NCBI GenBank assembly: GCA_026120185.1
Contig: JANUWF010002071.1
Location: forward strand, 1 to 64,000
Length of the DNA: 64,000 nucleotides
Source: Voacanga thouarsii
Lineage: Eukaryota > Streptophyta > Magnoliopsida > Gentianales > Apocynaceae
Direction: 5' to 3'
The position numbers and the translations under genes are program-made. The notes beneath the pieces are model-generated. The model was not told where the DNA came from and did no database searches. It saw nothing but the letters and a program-made list of their open reading frames with translations. This document shows positions 1-11,104 of this stretch, in pieces (position 1 is the first letter of the stretch; the number at the start of each line of letters is the position of its first letter).

Positions 1-194
1 GGAGTTATGTGGAAAAGCCTGTCAAGATATTGGACCGAAGTATCAAGATACCCCGTAACAGAAGATACCGGTGGTGAAGATGCTAGGATGCTACGTGGAA
101 AATAGAAGATTGTGTGAAGCGGAAAAATCCCAATTTATTTTAAGATATGACATCATGAATTTCAGGACAAATTTCATCTAAGAAGAGGAGGAAG
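1..194 (+). pseudogene. Ty3/gypsy integrase C-terminal/chromodomain remnant (copy 0)
   Basis: The window opens inside the last codons of a Ty3/gypsy polyprotein. The frame reads SYVEKPVKILDRSIKIPRN, which matches the linker that precedes the chromodomain in plant chromoviruses. A purine-rich stretch and the LTR start follow. The same sequence occurs at 9420-9632 and 46603-46815. This copy lacks about 26 bases that copy A has around 9500, and it has lost one A in the AACAAGAAG stretch kept only at 46660. It is a decayed 3' end with no complete domain. The family assignment is secure from the VEKPVKILDR motif; the Tekay/Del-type lineage is inferred. Confidence 0.75.
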
Positions 195-940
195 TGAAAC
201 CCCACCTAAAACCACCCTTAGAATGAGGAAAATAGTTTGCATTGCATAAACATATCAATTGTGCATTTGTTTTTCAAAATGAATCTTTATGGGTTTTAAA
301 TTCCTTAATTGTGTTTTTGAAGTATATTTGAGCTGGTTAAGGAATTTTTTATTTTGTAGTTAGCATTGAATTGGGTAGAAATGAGAGATTTTGGAAGATA
401 GAACACACAAGAGTTGTTATGGTGTATTAGTTAGAGCTTGTTGCGTATTTCTGAAAGACCAAAGTTTGAATCTTTTGGAATCAATTAGCTGCGTTTTTTT
501 TTTAAACTCTTCTCCTCGTTAAGATTTTTTCAATCCAAACTTATTCGGAAGTGCTTATTTACTTTTGGATATTCAAATTATTTACTTATTTACACGCATA
601 TACATATTAATATGTATATATATATATTTAGATATATATATTTATTTATATATATTTGATCATATTCATTTTAAATGGTTAAGCTTAGTTATTTTATCAT
701 TGTGTGCATGAGGTCTTATCTTTGATCTGCAGTCTCGACCAGCTATGCATTGTGCATAGCCCAAGAACACCAAACCAAAACAAGATGTTTGCATTGTCAT
801 TTTTCCTCTCAGGATTTCGGTCTCTCCTGCTCTACCTTACACTCACTCTCAACCATAGTACACCATTCAGTGATTCTTTTCTCCCACTTGCATCTTCAAG
901 CCACTAACATTTTCCTTATTTTCTCCAAAAACGAAACCCA
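195..940 (+). mobile_element. Ty3/gypsy LTR, 5' part, cut at 940 (copy 0)
   Basis: The LTR begins TGAAACCCCACC right after a polypurine tract (AAGAGGAGGAAG). It matches the first 800 bases of the LTR at 9633 and 46816, minus a roughly 38 bp deletion near 355. At 940 the match stops abruptly inside CGAAACCCA and a different repeat (TGTGGTGTTTC) begins; in the other copies the LTR continues with AATTTTCTC. The break is a duplication junction, not an LTR end. Confidence 0.75.
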
Positions 941-3320
941 TGTGGTGTTTCAAAGAGGAGATAAAGGAATACAAAAATTTATATTTTTCTCTCAATAGCT
1001 TTTGAATTAAAATTAATACAAATTAATATAATAAAAGAATTGGCAAAAAATCTAAAAAATCAAATCCATGGCAGATCCCTCGTAGACTGCCAAAGATTAG
1101 CCGCAGAACAATTCAGAAACGTATACTTCAATGGTAAATCCCTGGCAGATTGCTACGAATTCACACGGAATCAACTTAATTGACCAATTCCGTTGCAATT
1201 CCATTGCATATTGTCACGGATTTGCTGTGGAACCAGTAAATAAAAATAAATTTAACATTCTTTTTATCTGTATTTTGCCTAACATATTTTTTGATATATT
1301 CTTAGTCATTATACATTCAATTAAACACAAAATGCTCATCTAAACATTTCAAAATAAGTGACATGCCTATTTTACTCCTTGTTGTTACACGTATAATTTA
1401 CTTTAGGAAGTCAAGTAACATATGAATATTATCTTAATCTATAAACAATAATGAGGTGTTTCAAAAAGGAAATAATGGATTACAAAAATTTATATTTTTC
1501 TCTCAATATTTTTTGAATTAAAATTAACACGATTTAATATAATAAAAAATTGACAAAATATGTAAAAAATCAAATCCGTGGCAGATCCCTCACAGATTGC
1601 CACAGATTAGCGACATAATAATTGAGAAATTTATTCTTCAGTGGTAAATCCCAGGCAGATTGCTACGAATTTGCCATAGAATCAACTCAATTGACCAATT
1701 CCGTTGCAATTCCACGGCAAATTGTCACGGATTTGCTAGGGAACCAGTAAATAAAAATAAATTTAACATTCTTTTTATCTCTATTTTGCCTAACATATTT
1801 TTTGATGTATTCTCAATCATTATTCATATAATTAAACTCAAAAGGCTCATTGAAACCTTTCAAAATAAGTGACATGCCTATTTTACTAGTTGGTGTAACA
1901 CGTATAATTTACTTTTGGAATTCAAGTAACAAATGAATATTATTGAAATCTATAAGTAATAAGGTGGTGTTTCAAATAGGAGATTAAGGAATACAAAAAT
2001 TTATATTTGCTCTCAATAGTTTTTGAATTAAAATTAATATGAATTAATATAATAAGAGAATTGGCAAAAAAATGTAAAAAATCATATCCTTGGTAGATCC
2101 ATCACAAACTGCCACATATTAGACACAGAATAATTGAGAAATTTATTCTTCAGTCATAAATCCCTGGTAGATTCTACAAATTTGCCACGAAATCTACTCA
2201 ATTGACCAATTCCGTGCCAATTTCGTGCCAAATTGTCACGGGTTTGTTGGGGAACCAGGAAATAAAAATAAATTTAACATTCTATTTTTCTCTATATTGC
2301 CTAAAATATTTTTTGATATATTCTTAGTCATTATACATTAAATTAAACTCAAATAGCTCATCAAAACATTTCAAAATAAGTGACTTGCCTGTTTTACTAC
2401 TTGTTGTTACATGTGTAATTTTCTTTATGAATTCAAGTAACATATGAATATTATCGAAATTTATAAACAGTAAGGTAGTGTTTCAAAGAGGAGATAAAGG
2501 AATACAAATAATTTATATTTGTTCTCAATAGTTTTTGAATTAAAATTAATATGAATTAATATAATAAAAGAATTGGCAAAAAATGTTAAAAATCAAATCC
2601 ATGGCAGATCCCTCGCAGATTGCCATGGATTTTCCACGGAATAATTGATAAATTTATTCTTGCATGGCAAATCCTTGGCAGATTGCTATGAATTTGCCAT
2701 GGAAAGAACTCAATTGACCAATTCCGTGGCAATTCTGTGGCAAATTGTCACGGATTTGCTTGGGAACCAGTAAATGAAAATAAATTTAACATTCTTTTAA
2801 TCTCTATTTTGCCTATCACATTTTTTGATATATTCTAAGTCATTATACAATCAATTAAACTCAAAAGGCTCACCGAAACATTTCAAAATAAGTGACATGC
2901 CTATTTTACTACATGTTGTTACACGTATAATTTACTTTATGAATTCAATTAACATAGGAATATTCTCGAAATCTATAAACAATAAGGTAGTGTTTCAAAG
3001 AGGAGATAAGGGAATACAAAAATTTATATTTGTTCTCAATAGTTTTTGAATTAAAATTAATATGAATGAATATAATATGTGAATTGGCAAAAAATGTAAA
3101 AAGTCAAATATATGGTAGATCCCTCGCAGACTGCCCCGGATTAGCCACGGAATAATTGAGAAATTTATTCTTCCATGGCAAATCCCTGGTTGATTGCTAC
3201 GAATTTGCAATAGAATCAACCCAATTGACCAATTCCATTGCACTTTTGTGGCAAATTGCCACGGATTTTCGAGGGAACCAGTAAATAACAATTTAAAACA
3301 CATTCGATTTTCTATTCCCA
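941..3320. repeat. Tandem array of about 510 bp units, CACTA-like subterminal type (A)
   Basis: The phrase GGTGTTTCAAAGAGG recurs near 943, 1453, 1966, 2475 and 2987, a period of about 510 bp, giving four full units and a partial fifth. Each unit carries several direct and inverted variants of a 12-mer like CCGTGGCAAATC, the kind of clustered motif found in subterminal regions of plant CACTA transposons. Short open frames inside the units repeat from unit to unit and look like chance. No transposase is present. The array is continuous with a CACTA-type terminus at 4015, so it is probably the expanded subterminal region of a defective element. Confidence 0.7.
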
Positions 3321-4015
3321 AATTTCTTTTTAAGACTAAATAACTTACAGATAAACAATAAAAAATTTAATAAAACATTTGATCTTTGCTCTTCAAAGGG
3401 TGTTGAATTACAATTAGTACAAATTGATATAATTAATGAATTATAATAAAAAAAGAAGAAAAAATAAATTAATAGCAAAGCCTTAGCCGTTTGCTTGGGA
3501 TTGGCCACGGACTACAAGCTGTGGCAAATTGTCCATGTCAAATCCCTAGCAGTTTGCTAGGGATTTTCTATGGAATTATTTAATTTTATTAAAAAATTAT
3601 TCTGAGGCAAATCGTGCGTGGCCACGATTTGCTCACCTGGATTTGCGACGGAATACAACTATTGCAACTTGCTATGAATCTGTGATGAAATATTCTATAT
3701 TTCTCTAATTTTTTATTTATTAGAAAATTCTATAATTTTGCCATGGAAATTTTTCCATCGCCAATCGGTGACTAATTTCTGGCACAATTTTTTGGCACTT
3801 TTTTTTGCTACCGATTTGCGACGGAATATGTTTTCATCGCTAGTTGCTACTGTTTCCATCGCAATTCCATGGCAAATAGCTATGGATTTGCTATGGTATT
3901 ATGTCCCTCGCAATTTGCTTTGTCTTTTGCAGTTTCATGGTAAATCCATCGCGGATTGCCTTGAAAAATTTTTCGTGGCAAAAGTCCGTGGCAGATTTAC
4001 AGTTTTCTTGTTGTG
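3321..4015. mobile_element. CACTA-like element terminus (A)
   Basis: The sequence is dense in GTGGCAAAT and ATTTGCCACGG type motifs on both strands and ends at 4015 with GTTTTCTTGTTGTG, one base off the usual plant CACTA end TTTTCTTGTAGTG. The last 290 bp parallel 14165-14449 and 63805-64000. No matching opposite terminus was found near copy A, so the element is a fragment. Confidence 0.65.
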
Positions 4016-4590
4016 ATAACATAAGTGATTAAATGCTCAAAATAGATTCTATTAAACTAAAAAAGATCTAAAATAAAGTATAACAAAGGTTTAATCTTTC
4101 AAATATAATATTGATCTACAATAGCCTAACAAAATTAATATGAAAAAATACAAATGGGAAAGACAAAAACTCTTAGACAAGTTGGATCTCTTCTCCCTTG
4201 TGGATTTCTTCTTAAAGATGCCTCCTTTCTCTTCAATGGACACCATGATCCTTTCTCTTGTGACTCCTTAGTGCTTTCTAAGGCATTTCTCTATTCTTTC
4301 CATCTCAGCTTTCTATTTCAAATGTCTAAGGAAATATATTTATAGTGTATCGCTTGGAAAGCCCTAAAATCCTCAGAATAGTAGCTTTTGTGACGTTAAT
4401 TGGTGCATGTTCACAAGTACTACCCGGCACTGATTACTTACTCATTCAAGTTCCAACTACAAATCGGCGCTTGTTCAATGGTCTAGACCAGTGCCAATTA
4501 CTCCTAATAGTTTGGGTTCTTCTGATTCTGAATTGAACTTGTGCCTGTTCAAGTGTAAAATGAAGTGCCAGTTATGTCTGCTTCAGCTCC
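4016..4590. other. Unrecognised stretch, present only in copy A
   Basis: No coding similarity, RNA gene or terminal repeat was recognised. Two 63-codon frames (4154-4345, 4345-4536) have no familiar motif. Copy B lacks this segment: its repeat array joins directly to the sequence equivalent to 4590. Confidence 0.4.
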
Positions 4591-5094
4591 TTTTAATACT
4601 CTTCACGCTTGTTCATCCTCAAGTTACCTTCCATTATATCCTCACAAAAGAAGGAAAATATAGGGAAGTGAGTAGTCATCTAGTTCATAATTCTGAACAA
4701 TTATAGTGTAAATGGCATGAGATTATGTATATTTTAATTACTCATCAAATCTTATCAATTACAATATTTCTTTCTTATGGAAGGAATTCCCACTGATCAA
4801 AATTACGGCAGGAGGTATGGAGTAGCTAGTCTAGCCGATCCAAGGGGGCAAATGGCTGAAGAATTAGAATGACTACGACATAATCTAGATTGACCAAAGT
4901 CTCTGAGTCGACATAGGACACATAAAAAGAAATTGACTTAGTCTCAAATTGCCCACATTCCCAGAGTAAAACATGCATTAAATCATCACCAATCAAAACA
5001 AAAGGGAGGATCAAGACACACATTCAAAATAATACAATAATTTCTTTCTTTCCGTTTCTCTAGAGTTCTTTTCTTTTATAGTTAGTCTTGTTTG

Positions 5095-5177
5095 TTTTCA
5101 CAATGGCTCTGAACAAGGTTAGGGTTGAGTCCCTTTGTAACAAGTTGGGTATGATTAACATTTATACTCTAACTTGA
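5095..5177 (+). pseudogene. Ty1/Copia RNase H C-terminal tail (A)
   Basis: The short frame ALNKVRVESLCNKLGM followed by a stop resembles the last residues of Copia polyproteins (typically DxFTKAL...F...LGV/I), with the usual Lys replaced by Met. It sits 8 bases before a purine-rich tract and an LTR-like start, which is where a Copia 3' end belongs. Nothing upstream of it reads as RNase H, so only the tail survives. The same remnant is at 41531-41613. Confidence 0.55.
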
Positions 5178-5184
5178 GAAGGAG

Positions 5185-5440
5185 TGTTAAGAATAGGAAC
5201 TTAATATACAGATATTTAGAAGTATATTTTGTATATATTTAATCAGCCTTAATTATAGGTGCCTAGTTATAGAAGGTTTGATTATAGAAGGCTGATTACA
5301 GGAAGATTTGAATCTAACCTCCTATTCTAGAAACACAGTTATGTATATAAATACCAATCTATTTGATAAATAATACATACATAAAATTTCTTTTCTCTTA
5401 TTACACCTATGGACCTCTTCTATAAATTTTGAAACTATCA
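5185..5440 (+). mobile_element. Ty1/Copia 3' LTR remnant, about 256 bp (A)
   Basis: The tract CTTGAGAAGGAG is immediately followed by TGTTAAGAATAGG, the usual arrangement of a Copia polypurine tract and 3' LTR. A TATA-like ATATAAATA lies at about 5344. The end is placed at ACTATCA (5440) by analogy with short Copia LTRs. The matching LTR at 41621-41876 is also 256 bp. No 5' partner is visible. The start is firmer than the end. Confidence 0.55.
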
Positions 5441-5691
5441 ACTATTTACTTAACTTGAAAATTTCAATGTGCCTCACGGTGAAAAAAAAATTGGGGTCAT
5501 AATTTTTGGATTAAAGAGCCTCCCATACTAAATGGGGGGGGGGGGGAATAAAACCATACCATAACAAACAAAATTGAACGTTAGCATATAATTGTTATAA
5601 AATGTGCTCCGTATTATAGTAAAAACAACCCTATACACGAGGGTATTATAATTATAAAAATCCTTATAGTTTTCAAAAGTTCGTTACCATG

Positions 5692-6019
5692 TGTTGAGTT
5701 TTTCTCAATCCCACATGGGATAATTTAAAGAAGAGTAAGGAAGGCTTTTCCTATAAATAGGTTAGTATTGTTTTAAGGAGAGTACACCAACTCATTGAGC
5801 CTAATAAATTGAGAGATTTTTTGGGCTTTGAGTTATTTTGAGAGTGTTTGTAATTTTGTCCGTCCAAAAATTACATAGTGGAGTGTTTCCCTTCGTGGTC
5901 GTGGATGTAGGTCTAATTGAGAGACCGAACCACGTTAAATTTTCGTGTTGTGTTTTATTTATTATTTTCTTTCCTCTTTTCTATATATTTGTGTGTTGCT
6001 TCCGTTGCTCATCCCAACA
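5692..6019 (+). repeat. 5' LTR of gag-only element (A)
   Basis: 328 bp, TGTTGAG to CCCAACA. A TATA box TATAAATAG is at 5752-5760. It ends with the variant GTTGCTCATCCC, shared with the 5' LTR of copy B but not with either 3' LTR. Confidence 0.9.
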
Positions 6020-6021
6020 AG

Positions 6022-6033
6022 TGGTAACGAGCC
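6022..6033 (+). promoter_or_regulatory. Primer binding site of gag-only element (A)
   Basis: TGGTAACGAGCC lies two bases after the 5' LTR and resembles the initiator-Met tRNA complement TGGTATCAGAGC. Copy B reads TGGTAACAGAGCC at 42457, so this copy has lost one base. Confidence 0.7.
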
Positions 6034-6220
6034 TGGTTCTGACTTCGACTTTGGAGAAGAGCATGGTTTCGGTTTGGGAGCATAGCAAAGGTTTTGGCTT
6101 GGGAGAAGAGCAAGGTTTGGGTTTAGGGAGGAGAGAAAAGGAGCAAAAGGTGCTTCATTAGCAGTTCTGAGTAAGAGGTAATTTTTTTTTTTGTATCACG
6201 TGGAGGTAAAATATTATATT

Positions 6221-7596
6221 ATGGATTCTTTAAATATCACATATATGAAGAATGGGATTTTACCTCCATTGTTTGATGGAAAGATTGACTTCACTCTATG
6301 GCAATGCACAATTCAAGACTATTTAGTGCAGCAGGGTCTTGATTCTGCATTAGAAGATGAGAAACTGGAAGGTATGAAGGATTCAGATTGGAGTATTATT
6401 CAGAAAAGAGCGGTTAGTACTATTCGGTTAGCATTGGCTCCATATATTAAAGTTACAGTGTTAAAGGAGACATCACCTAAGATGATGTGGGAGACTTTAG
6501 ATAAAAATCATGCATCAAAGACACTGACTAACCGCTTGATGATGAAGATGGATCTATATTCACTTAGGATGGAAGAAGAAGGTAACATTATTGACCACAT
6601 AAATAAATTTAATGAGTTAGTATCTCGACTTGAAAATTCAGGGGAGAAGATTGAAGATGAGAAACAAGCATTGCTCTTGTTGGCTTCTCTATCCAAATCT
6701 TGCACACTATTGGTGCAGTCACTGCTAGCGGAAAAAGCACACTGCAATTGAATGAGGTGTCGAAGTCATTAAAAGAAAATCACCGATGATAAAAGAAAAT
6801 CACTTTGAAAGATAGTTGAGTACTAGCTATAGAGAGTTGGAGAAGAGGGAGGAGTCGAAGCCAAAGAAGAGGTGATCAAGGAAGAGGAAAATCCCACCAA
6901 AGTGATAATAGCGACCTTAAGTGCTATTATTGTGGAGAAATTGGTCACATCCAAAGTCCTTTACCAAAAATGAAAGAGGATTTAAAAGCTCTAAGAGAAC
7001 AAATGAGGGGCAAGGCAAAAATAAGTTATTCCTTTACAAATATGGTCATGGGTGATGATCTATTATTAATGAGATGTTGGGATAATATTGTTGATGAGAA
7101 GCATTCAAATTGGATAATGGATTCTGCATCAGACTTGCATATCTGTAAGGGCCAAGGCATGTTCGATGATTTGCAATTAGCGAAATTTTGACCACATCAA
7201 CGTGGGAAACAACTCGAAGATGAAGGTTGAAGGTGTTGGACGAGTCTGCCTTAAAGCTCCACAATGATGAAGTCAAAATACTTCCTGATGTGAGGCATGT
7301 TCCTGATTCTAGTGTCAACATTATTTCATTAGGTGTGATGGCATCAAAAGGATACAAGTATGTAGGAGTTGGGAAGTCTTGCAAAGGTTATGCAAGGGAG
7401 AAAGAAGAGCAAAAACATCTACCATCTTGATGGTCATTCCTTGAAGAAGCGACTTGAAGGAAGTAAAACGGAAGAAGCAATAGAGAAGAAGACTGCAAAG
7501 ACTAGGAATAGAGTTAGATTTTCAGATTCTGTTGTAATTTGGAAAATTGAGAAAATGGAGGATTTGTTGAGTTTTTCTCAATCCCACATGGGATAA
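6221..7596 (+). pseudogene. gag-protease-like gene of the gag-only element (A), frameshifted
   Basis: The first frame, from the ATG at 6221, encodes a Copia-type gag (UBN2-like: LFDGKIDFTLWQ near the N-terminus, then the helical DIHKFNELV-like segment, here IDHINKFNELVSRLE). It breaks near 6735, where a run of six A in copy B is five A here. A knuckle follows at about 6920, reading CYYCGEIGHIQSPL; the final Cys of the CCHC motif is absent. Next comes a retropepsin-like stretch WIMDSASDLHIC, where the usual DSGA is DSAS. A last 75-codon frame (7369-7596), rich in Lys and Arg, runs into the 3' LTR and is conserved in copy B. An extra A near 7190 is a further frameshift. The protein is probably not made intact. 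ATG 6221 is preferred over the upstream TTG. Confidence 0.75.
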
Positions 7597-7892
7597 TTTA
7601 AAGAAGAGTAAGGAAGGCTTTTCCTATAAATAGGTTAGTATTGTTTTAAGGAGAGTATACCAACTCATTGAGCCTAATAAATTGGGAGATTTTTTGGGCT
7701 TTGAGTTATTTTGTGAGGGTTTGTAATTTTGTCCGTCCAAAAGTTACATAGTGGAGTGTTTCCCTTCTGGGTCGTGGATGTAGGTCTAATTGAGAGATCG
7801 AACCACGTTAAATTTTTGTATTGTGTTTTATTTATTATTTTCTTTCCTCTTTTTTATATATTTGTGTGTTGCTTCCGTTACCCATCCCAACA
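7565..7892 (+). repeat. 3' LTR of gag-only element (A)
   Basis: 328 bp, TGTTGAG to CCCAACA, with TATA box TATAAATAG at 7625-7633. It differs from the 5' LTR at about a dozen positions by eye. It carries the GTTACCCATCCC ending shared with the 3' LTR of copy B. Confidence 0.9.
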
Positions 7893-8505
7893 CCTTGCTT
7901 AACAAAAACTTCAAAATGCTTCTATGTTCCAAAACCATAGCCCAATGTAAAAAATATTTAATTAAGTATTCTTAATTTGTAATTAATATGTGTATTATAC
8001 AAATTTTACAGAACCTAAAAAGAAAATGTACAAAACTGATATGACTATGCTTCATAGGATCTTATTACTAAGTAGTCAGACAACTATGACGGATTTCTTT
8101 GTCAACGTTGATATTCATAGTATACTTATATGTAATAGGGGCTGCGACATTTTGCCTGCTTGGCCAAGCAAACGATGTCAGTAGGCTCTTTTTTTTTTTT
8201 TTTTTTGGTTGGATGCAAATGCAATGCCAATTTGCAAATTAAGTTATGCTCGTGACTTGATTCAACAATAAGCTAGCATGTTTCAGTTCTCACTGAACAA
8301 CTTCAAACTGAAATTGAATTAACACTGCAACGTAAATTTCCACAAATTTATTACAATATTTGGCTTGGGAAAGGATTCCGGTGACAGGTTATAGAAGCAT
8401 GTGCTCTCTGCATCCTTCCACAATTACCTAAAATCCGAGAATAAGCCGAAAGTAAAGATTCACTTGAAATAGGAAATTGTGGTTTCGACGGAAAAATAGA
8501 AACAA
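7893..8505. other. PR-10 3' flank (A)
   Basis: This is non-coding sequence between the gag-only element and the PR-10 pseudogene, matching 44326-45040 in copy B and more loosely 34192-35078 beside the intact gene. Relative to copy B, about 105 bp are missing at 8467, with TGAA at both edges of the gap. A run of about 18 T sits at 8189. No gene is seen. Confidence 0.6.
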
Positions 8506-8743
8506 TCAATAAGCACCAGGGTTTGCAAGAAGGTAGGCCTCAACAGCCTTGAACATTGCCAAGGCCTTTTCTTTTCCTTCCTTAATTTGTTCTTCAGTGA
8601 TCTGGACATCACCTTTGGTGTGGTATGTGCTGCTGGTCTTGCAGATTGATCCTCCATCGGCTGAGGCTTCAATCTGAACCACGTAAGAGATTGACTGAAG
8701 CACACCCATTAAGGCATCTCCTTCAACGGTGCTGTAGCTATAT
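8506..8743 (-). pseudogene. PR-10/Bet v 1 pseudogene, 3' half only (A)
   Basis: On the minus strand the frame [18 protein letters not shown] runs to the C-terminal [14 protein letters not shown] and a TGA stop. This corresponds to about residues 84-159 of the intact PR-10 gene at 35079-35558, with only a few substitutions (for example Gln for Lys in VVQIEAS). The N-terminal half, the glycine loop, the start codon and the promoter are gone: at 8743 the sequence jumps into AT-rich DNA that in copy B lies about 690 bp further on. It cannot encode a functional protein. The open 67-codon frame starting at the internal Met (8709) is residual. Confidence 0.9.
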
Positions 8744-9300
8744 TTATTGTGATGCGCAAATCTTTATTTATTCCTCATTATATGTTGTTTAAGTGATAAA
8801 TATCAAATTTAATAGTAAATCTTTATAAATTTCTAATTTTATTTATAAATTTCAATTTATTAATTAAATATTGTCATCTTAGACTTGTTAAATGTAACAC
8901 TATTGCAACACCCAGGTACTGTATGAATGTCGTCTTATTCTTGCACAGAAGAACTTTATAATATGATAAAGGAATCTTCAGATCATTTAAATGATGCAAA
9001 GGAATTATAAAAACCATAATCAACCCTATCTTTCGTGCCAAACACTGACCACTGCATATAGCTGCATCTAATGTAACAGTATCCTAATTACAAATATTTC
9101 TTAACGACCAGCTTTATTTCATAATCTGGCGATCTTCAAATCATTGCAAAAACATATGAAATAATAAATCCTGGTGAGTTCTTTGAGTATACATATTCAA
9201 CTTGGAAATATTTTTGTGATGCATTAAGGAAGAACACATCAATCTAAGCCAAGTGAATTGTAGATTGAGAATTTTTATGAGAATGAGTTCTTTATCTTTA
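8744..9300. other. AT-rich intergenic DNA without recognised features (A)
   Basis: Matches 45935-46475 in copy B. No frame, RNA gene or terminal repeat was recognised. It leads into the gypsy remnant. Confidence 0.4.
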
Positions 9301-9632
9301 TGTTTGCCAAATGGTTTAACAGGAATCTATGATGTGTTCCACGCGTCACAGCTGAAGAAGTATAAACCCGATCCACAACATTTTTTGAATGACGAGCCAT
9401 TAATTTTGCAACTCGACTGGAGTTATGTGGAAAAGCCTGTCAAGATATTGGACCGAAGTATCAAGATACCCCGTAACAGAAGATACCGGTGGTGAAGATC
9501 TTATGGGAGTATTACGGTACCTAGGATGCTACGTGGAAAATAGAAGATTGTGTGAAGCGGAAAAATCCCAATTTACTTTAAGATACGACATCATGAATTT
9601 CAGGACAAATTTCATCTAAGAAGAGGAGGAAG
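9301..9632 (+). pseudogene. Ty3/gypsy integrase C-terminus and chromodomain remnant (A)
   Basis: The frame GIYDVFHASQLKKYKPDP leads into LDWSYVEKPVKILDRSIK, the standard junction between the integrase C-terminal domain and the chromodomain in plant chromoviruses (VFHVSQLRKY...VLDRREKxLRN). Past 9480 a one-base deletion shifts the frame. In the shifted frame a DATWK stretch replaces the usual EATWE of the chromodomain, next to a stop. No upstream integrase core, RNase H or reverse transcriptase precedes it. A purine tract (AAGAAGAGGAGGAAG) ends at 9632, just before the LTR. This was once the 3' end of an autonomous element. Confidence 0.8.
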
Positions 9633-11031
9633 TGAAACCCCACCTAAAACCACCCTTAGGATGAGGAAAATAGTTTGCATTGCATAAACATATCAATTGT
9701 GCATTTGTTTTTCAAAATGAATCTTTATGGGTTTTAAATTCCTTAATTGTGTTTTTGAAGTATATTTGAGCTGGTTAAGGAATTTTTTATTTTGGGAAGA
9801 GAAGATTTTAGATTATGATGTTAGAAATAGAAATTGTAGTTAGCATTGAATTGGGTAGAAATGAGAGATTTTGGAAGATAGAACACACAAGAGTTGTTAT
9901 GGTGTATTAGTTAGAGCTTGTTGCGTATTTCTGAAAGACCAAAGTTTGAATCTTTTGGAATCAATTAGCTGCGATTTTTTTTTTTTAAACTCTTCTCCTC
10001 CTTAAGATTTTTTCAATCCAAACTTATTCGGAAGTGCTTATTTACTTTTGGATATTCAAATTATTTTACTTATCAATTTACACATGCATATACATATTAA
10101 TATGTATATATTTATTTTGATAAATATATTTATTTATATATATTTGATCATATTCATTTTAAATGGTTAAGCCTAGTTATTTTATCATTGTGTGCATGAG
10201 GTCTTATCTTTGATCTGCAGTCTCGACCAGCTATGCATTGTGCATAGCCCAAGAACACCAAACCAAAACAAGATGTTTGCATTGTCATTTTTCCTCTCAG
10301 GATTTCGGTCTCTCCTGCTCTACCTTACACTCACTCTCAACCATAGTACACCATTCAGTGATTCTTTTCTCCCACTTGCATCTTCAAGCCACTAACATTT
10401 TCCTTATTTTCTCCAAAAACGAAACCCAAATTTTCTCAGTCAAGCCAGTGCTAACACACCACCTTCGTCATTACACGTTCACCCCTCTTCTTGAAGAAAT
10501 TCCAGTGTTCGTCCTGCAAAGAAATGAAGTCATGAATTTTTCTTAGGACGGGTTGTGAGCGCTCTCTGTAGAGGTAAATGAAAGTCTATCTCTTTACCTT
10601 TGCTATGACAAGTCATGTGGATTTGAATGTGAACTGGTATATTAGGACATGGAAGTACTGTAAGGTGGGTGTACTAGCGTTGGGTGTTAAATTTTGATTC
10701 CTTCGTTCGCTGTATGATAGGTAGAAGGGGGGGTGCAGTTGCTGAATTCTTATGCTTGGGATTGTGTTGTTAGAGAATTTCATGCAGGGTTTGTGTTGTA
10801 CAGAACTGGATGGCTTGTTCAATTTGAATTGTTTATTGGAGTCCATGTTCAGTGCGAAACCATGTGGTTTAATACACTTTATGTATATGATGAATTGTGA
10901 TACTGTCTTGCTGCTATATGATGATAAAGGGCTGAGGCATTAACTGGAAAAAAAGAATTAATTAATATTTATGATTCATTTAAAAAAATTATTATATACT
11001 ACTATTTAATATTATTATCACTTGTTATTAA

Positions 11032-11104
<73 letters not shown>

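Larger units (their letters stand above)
5692..7892 (+). mobile_element. Small gag-only LTR retrotransposon (TR-GAG-like), copy A
   Basis: The element is 2201 bp, bounded by two 328 bp LTRs that start TGTTGAG and end CCCAACA. A primer binding site resembling the initiator-Met tRNA site (TGGTAACGAGCC, with one base lost relative to copy B) follows the 5' LTR, and a purine-rich AAAATGGAGGA precedes the 3' LTR. It encodes only a Copia-type gag, a knuckle and a protease-like stretch; integrase, reverse transcriptase and RNase H are absent. That layout matches the non-autonomous TR-GAG class known from plants. Flanks are CCATG on the left and CCTTG on the right, an imperfect 5 bp target duplication, supported by the empty site near 34192. 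It must have depended on a related Copia element for replication. Confidence 0.85.

Noticed and set aside
5534..5546. Run of 13 G (also 41970-41981 and 47923-47936, and 11 C at 39059)
   Set aside because: Homopolymers whose length is unreliable in assembly; no functional claim is supported.
8460..8705. 81-codon minus-strand frame overlapping the PR-10 pseudogene
   Set aside because: Alternative frame of the PR-10 remnant, repeated at 35015 and 44983; the real frame is the one ending [10 protein letters not shown].
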